Of a DNA stretch of 14,551 bases, positions 11,756 through 14,551 are shown in pieces (within the stretch, counting starts at the first letter, position 1; every line of letters starts with the position of its first letter). The position numbers were made by a program, and so were the translations under genes. This DNA comes from Acidobacteriaceae bacterium (lineage in GTDB: Bacteria > Acidobacteriota > Terriglobia > Terriglobales > Acidobacteriaceae). The DNA lies in the NCBI GenBank assembly GCA_025462785.1, contig JAOAPG010000343.1:1-14551 (forward strand). Direction: 5' to 3'. The notes beneath the pieces are model-generated. The model ran no database searches, was not told where the DNA came from, and saw only the letters and a list, made by a program, of their open reading frames with translations.

Positions 11756-12991
11756 TCAGCTACTTGCAGCGACTGTTTTCGCCGGCCAGATTGCTGTCGC
11801 AAAGGCGATCGCGTACACCAGCCCGATTACCGAGAAACCCGCGATCAAATTAAATTGGGCAACAGCGCCGACTAAAAATGCCAAGGCGATCTGTAACAGC
11901 GTTCCAGCAAAATAGAAAGTGTTTTGTACTCGTCCCATGAAATGTTGGGGCACCTGCTCCATGATGCTGCTGTTTATCGCAACACTGCTCAAACCACGAG
12001 CCGATCCCATGATTCCAAAAGCTGCTACCGCGAGTGCCAGCACTGGCGCCAATGGGGAGAGAATCATGCAAATCGTCATTATGCCCATCGAGATTGCGAC
12101 CGCACGCCGGGCACCCCATCCCGCGATCACTATGGGAGCATAGAGTGCGCTCAGCAGTGCGCCAAAGCCCCACCCCGCGTTTAACCATCCATATCCTTTT
12201 GCACCGGCGTGAAAAATCTGATCGCTTAAGGGTGCGATGACGACTACTCCGGTCATCATCGCGCCTAGGAATAGAGCCCATGTAACTCCGAGCAGAACTA
12301 CGGCTGGCTTACCCCGCAGAAAGTGAAGCCCTTCCCACATCTCGCGCCAGAACCGATCAACCGACGTCTCAGCTGCAACAATATCGGTGCGCAACTCGTG
12401 CGGACGCGGAACAACGTGGCGTCCTTTGCGCACTGCAAAGTAGCAAAGAAATGAAACAAGGTAAGTAGAGAAGTCAATCAGCAGAACGCCGCCGAGACCA
12501 ATTTTGTTATAGACGAATCCGACAATCGATCCCGCGATCAGCCAACCTCCCTGCACTCCGGCGAGCAAAAACGTGTTCGCGTGGATGAACTCTTCGCCCG
12601 GCGTTAGTTCCTGAATCAAAGCAGTAATCGTAGGCCAGAACATCCAGAAGCCGGCTGCAACCAGCGTGTTCATCAGGTAGAGTTCCCAAACTTTAGCTTT
12701 TCCCGCAAATGCCAGAACAGACACGATCAGGATGACGACGGCTCGCGAGGCATCGAGCATCATCACTAAACGCCGCCGATCTTCGCGATCAATAATTATG
12801 CCCGTGAAGGGCAGCATCAGCACGGCTGGAATAGTTTGCACAACTGCGAATACTCCCAGCGCCATCTTCGAATGCGTGGCTTGCAAGATGTACCAGGCAA
12901 CGGCGGCGGAGTTCATGCCGCTCCCCAGCATGGAGACCATGTTTGCGATAAAGATGTAGCGCAGCCCGGGCTTCTGCAGAATGGAACGCAC
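11756..12991 (-). CDS. MFS transporter (MFS_3 / EntS-like)
   Basis: This 411-residue integral membrane protein has about 12 hydrophobic segments. The start is GTG 12991 (reading MRSILQKPGLRYIF); an ATG overlapping it is out of frame. The N-terminal half has ANMVSMLGSGMNSAAVAWYI and the loop 2-3 signature TGIIIDREDRRRLVMMLD, typical of the major facilitator superfamily. A long cytoplasmic loop after segment 6 (KGRHVVPRPHELRTDIVAAE) precedes the second half, where GYGWLNAGWGFGALL and the closing helices lie. Related proteins export siderophores, macrolides or other small molecules, but the substrate cannot be told here. It starts 28 bases after the glycosyltransferase gene ends, so the two are probably co-transcribed. 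Confidence 0.9.
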   Translation of the reverse strand: MRSILQKPGLRYIFIANMVSMLGSGMNSAAVAWYILQATHSKMALGVFAVVQTIPAVLMLPFTGIIIDREDRRRLVMMLDASRAVVILIVSVLAFAGKAKVWELYLMNTLVAAGFWMFWPTITALIQELTPGEEFIHANTFLLAGVQGGWLIAGSIVGFVYNKIGLGGVLLIDFSTYLVSFLCYFAVRKGRHVVPRPHELRTDIVAAETSVDRFWREMWEGLHFLRGKPAVVLLGVTWALFLGAMMTGVVVIAPLSDQIFHAGAKGYGWLNAGWGFGALLSALYAPIVIAGWGARRAVAISMGIMTICMILSPLAPVLALAVAAFGIMGSARGLSSVAINSSIMEQVPQHFMGRVQNTFYFAGTLLQIALAFLVGAVAQFNLIAGFSVIGLVYAIAFATAIWPAKTVAASS

Positions 12992-13019
12992 ATTTCACTC
13001 TACAGGACGTGCGCACGGA

Positions 13020-14366
13020 TCAGGCTGTGGATTTTTGGAATGGCGAGCGAAGAGTCACTTGTCTTGCTTCGGCGAAGAGATAAACGATCAACAGAATCAT
13101 TATCGGTTCGATGGGATGTTTATAGCGAACAAACGGATTTACCAAGTAATACGGCGCGGGATAAACGATTAGAAAACATGCGAACAAGAACCAGCCCGGC
13201 CTGCGATTCCGAATGGTCAACCATAATCCGGCAAAAGCAAGTATTCCTCCCAGTAGAAATTCAGTGTGGCGCGCAATCATCAAATCGTATCCGTTGACTA
13301 TGGTTGCTTGAGGCGGAGCAGCCCAGAAGTACCAAACACGTTCAAGTGTGAACCAGACGAAGCGTCTCGGATTTTCGTGAATGAATTGCTGCACCTGCTG
13401 ATGTTTTTCTTCCATGTAGCGTATCTCGCCGAGTTCCTGAAATCTGAGCATCGCTTCAGGATCATTTCCGGGGTGCTCGTTTCGCGTCCACAAGCCGGCA
13501 GATTGATCGTTGTTAGCCTCGTGCATCTCGAGAGGGAGATTGTCGCGAATGAAAACGAACTTACCGAAGACTTCGTAATTCCGAACCAGCCACGGAGTAA
13601 CCACGAGACCCGCCGTGAATAGGCAGAGCGCCGCGCCCCATAACTGTTGAGAACGGTGAGGCGAACGATAGAGAATCCATAGCAAGCAAAATGGCAGCAT
13701 TCTGAGCAGAGCGGTATTAGTGAGTGCGATTATTCCCCAAAGCATGCCGAAGCCGATCCAGGTTCTTAGCCTCGGAATCTTATCGCTCATCCGGAGAGTG
13801 AGCAGCAGAGCGAGGCTTAAAAGGAACGTGCTGAGGCTGGTCTCCCAAACCACCCGTGTTGGCCAATAGATCGCATAGGGAAAAACGGCCCATGTCCACG
13901 CGGCAGCACGCGCCACTCCGGCACCGTAAATTCTTACGCCGATTTTATAAAGCGTCAGGCACGTCAAAGAGGCGAATATGCTGTTGAATGCCAGAACGGC
14001 CCACGCAGAAGCCGGTGAATACACTCCCAGAAGTTTGAAGTCAGCCGCCAAGATATATGGATAGAGAGGCGGAGCCCATGCGCTAGGTCCACTGGGGAGA
14101 TCAGTTGGAGAACTGAATCCATGGCCGGTTGCGATCGATCGGGCGAGCCGTCCCATTTCCCACCCAAACTGAAAGTGATCGCGCCGCGGTGTAATTCGGT
14201 AAGTGTGGCCTATTGTGATAACTGCCAGGCGCAATAACAGCGCGGTCAGCACGATGACAAACAATGAATGATGCCAAGGCCGTGCCTGGAACGGTGTTGG
14301 AGCGGTGCTCGTCCCCACAGACCCGGTCTCTTTAGACTGAAGATTGGTTCTTCCGGCGCCGGACAT
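13020..14366 (-). CDS. GT-C-fold membrane glycosyltransferase (GT39/ArnT-like)
   Basis: This 448-residue protein has many membrane helices. The ATG at 14366 overlaps the stop of the upstream gene by one base (TGATG). A TTG one codon earlier is possible, but the overlap favours the ATG. After a Ser/Thr/Pro-rich cytoplasmic tail, helix 1 (LFVIVLTALLLRLAVITI) leads to a large outer loop RITPRRDHFQFGWEMGRLAR, with the acidic and aromatic residues expected near the active site. SGPSAWAPPLYPYILA and VVTPWLVRNYEVFGKFVFIR also fit family members. Such enzymes transfer a sugar from a polyprenyl-phosphate carrier to lipid or protein outside the inner membrane. Donor and acceptor are unknown. Helix-rich segments continue to the C-terminus (IMILLIVYLFAEARQV). 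Confidence 0.85.
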   Translation of the reverse strand: MSGAGRTNLQSKETGSVGTSTAPTPFQARPWHHSLFVIVLTALLLRLAVITIGHTYRITPRRDHFQFGWEMGRLARSIATGHGFSSPTDLPSGPSAWAPPLYPYILAADFKLLGVYSPASAWAVLAFNSIFASLTCLTLYKIGVRIYGAGVARAAAWTWAVFPYAIYWPTRVVWETSLSTFLLSLALLLTLRMSDKIPRLRTWIGFGMLWGIIALTNTALLRMLPFCLLWILYRSPHRSQQLWGAALCLFTAGLVVTPWLVRNYEVFGKFVFIRDNLPLEMHEANNDQSAGLWTRNEHPGNDPEAMLRFQELGEIRYMEEKHQQVQQFIHENPRRFVWFTLERVWYFWAAPPQATIVNGYDLMIARHTEFLLGGILAFAGLWLTIRNRRPGWFLFACFLIVYPAPYYLVNPFVRYKHPIEPIMILLIVYLFAEARQVTLRSPFQKSTA

Positions 14367-14551
14367 CAATGTCCTACGAACTCATCCGAGAGCAAGTGTG
14401 CTTTGAGAGCAAGATTGTGGGCGCGCTCCAAGTCTCCGGCACTGCGTGCCGCCTTAGCTTGCTGAATATAGCTGCGAATCTGGCCCATTGTGTCTTGCTG
14501 GGCAGGGCTTAGCTGGCGGGCTGACGCTTCCTTTAACTTCGCATCTGTTGC
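14366..14551 (-). CDS. C-terminal end of a hypothetical helical protein
   Basis: The gene continues past the right edge. The visible 61 residues end with TGA at 14368-14366. The sequence is Ala/Gln/Lys-rich and helical: LKEASARQLSPAQQDTMGQI, then a Tyr-containing helix, AGDLERAHNLALKAHLLSDE, and a final FVGH. I associate this pattern (LSPxQQDT...QI...AxxAGDLxRAxxLAxKAxxLSDEL) with small exported acidobacterial proteins of unknown function, possibly TPR-like. No signal peptide can be seen because the N-terminus is missing. Its stop overlaps the start of the glycosyltransferase gene, so the two are translationally coupled and share a transcript. It is shorter than most reported ORFs only because of the window edge. 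Confidence 0.75.
   Translation of the reverse strand, partial: ATDAKLKEASARQLSPAQQDTMGQIRSYIQQAKAARSAGDLERAHNLALKAHLLSDEFVGH

Noticed and set aside
12836..13297. Plus-strand open frame of 153 codons across two genes
   Set aside because: It is antisense to the MFS and glycosyltransferase genes, both of which are clear families.
13266..13622. Plus-strand open frame of 118 codons
   Set aside because: It is antisense to the conserved glycosyltransferase, with no domain seen.

Overview
The window looks like chromosomal DNA of an acidobacterium (Acidobacteriota, Terriglobia or Koribacter-like). This rests on recognition, not on a search. The secreted S53 protease has a C-terminal tail of a kind I associate with that phylum (hydrophobic helix, Arg/Lys cluster, second helix, then Cys-Gly-Gly). 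A STAS-like gene sits beside a divergent sigma-like gene, and DUF1906, DUF2203, PilZ and M28 proteins and a word-shuffled intergenic repeat all fit. Base composition is moderate and several genes lack a Shine-Dalgarno sequence.

Bases 1-4340 are a regulatory and accessory stretch. They open with the C-terminus of a sigma-54 activator. A good -24/-12 site lies downstream of it, in front of a possible one-helix membrane ORF. A cluster of TTCGACA half-sites follows, then a STAS-like protein whose phospho-acceptor position appears to be Glu, then a sigma-70-like protein. Next come two paralogous small basic proteins (about 42 of 78 aligned residues identical). They flank a PAS-only protein and an orphan helical protein on the opposite strand. 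The paralogs share an identical 10-mer at almost the same distance from their start codons.

Bases 4341-7685 encode two exported proteins in tandem: a sedolisin-type (S53) protease with pro-domain and a DUF1906 glycoside-hydrolase-like protein. A DUF2203 protein follows. It converges on an M28 zinc peptidase across a long modular inverted repeat at 8203-8340.

Bases 9808-14551 are mostly housekeeping and envelope genes. A PilZ protein is divergent from the M28 gene. TsaE (tRNA t6A synthesis) follows it and converges on FabI (enoyl-ACP reductase). On the minus strand, upstream of fabI, lie an MFS transporter, a GT-C membrane glycosyltransferase and the end of a further gene, joined to the glycosyltransferase by a TGATG stop/start overlap. 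These three probably form one transcription unit.

No tRNA, rRNA, CRISPR array, IS element or transposase was seen. The most unusual parts are the sigma-54/STAS/sigma-like stretch, the duplicated small-protein genes with their shared start-proximal element, and the modular repeat.
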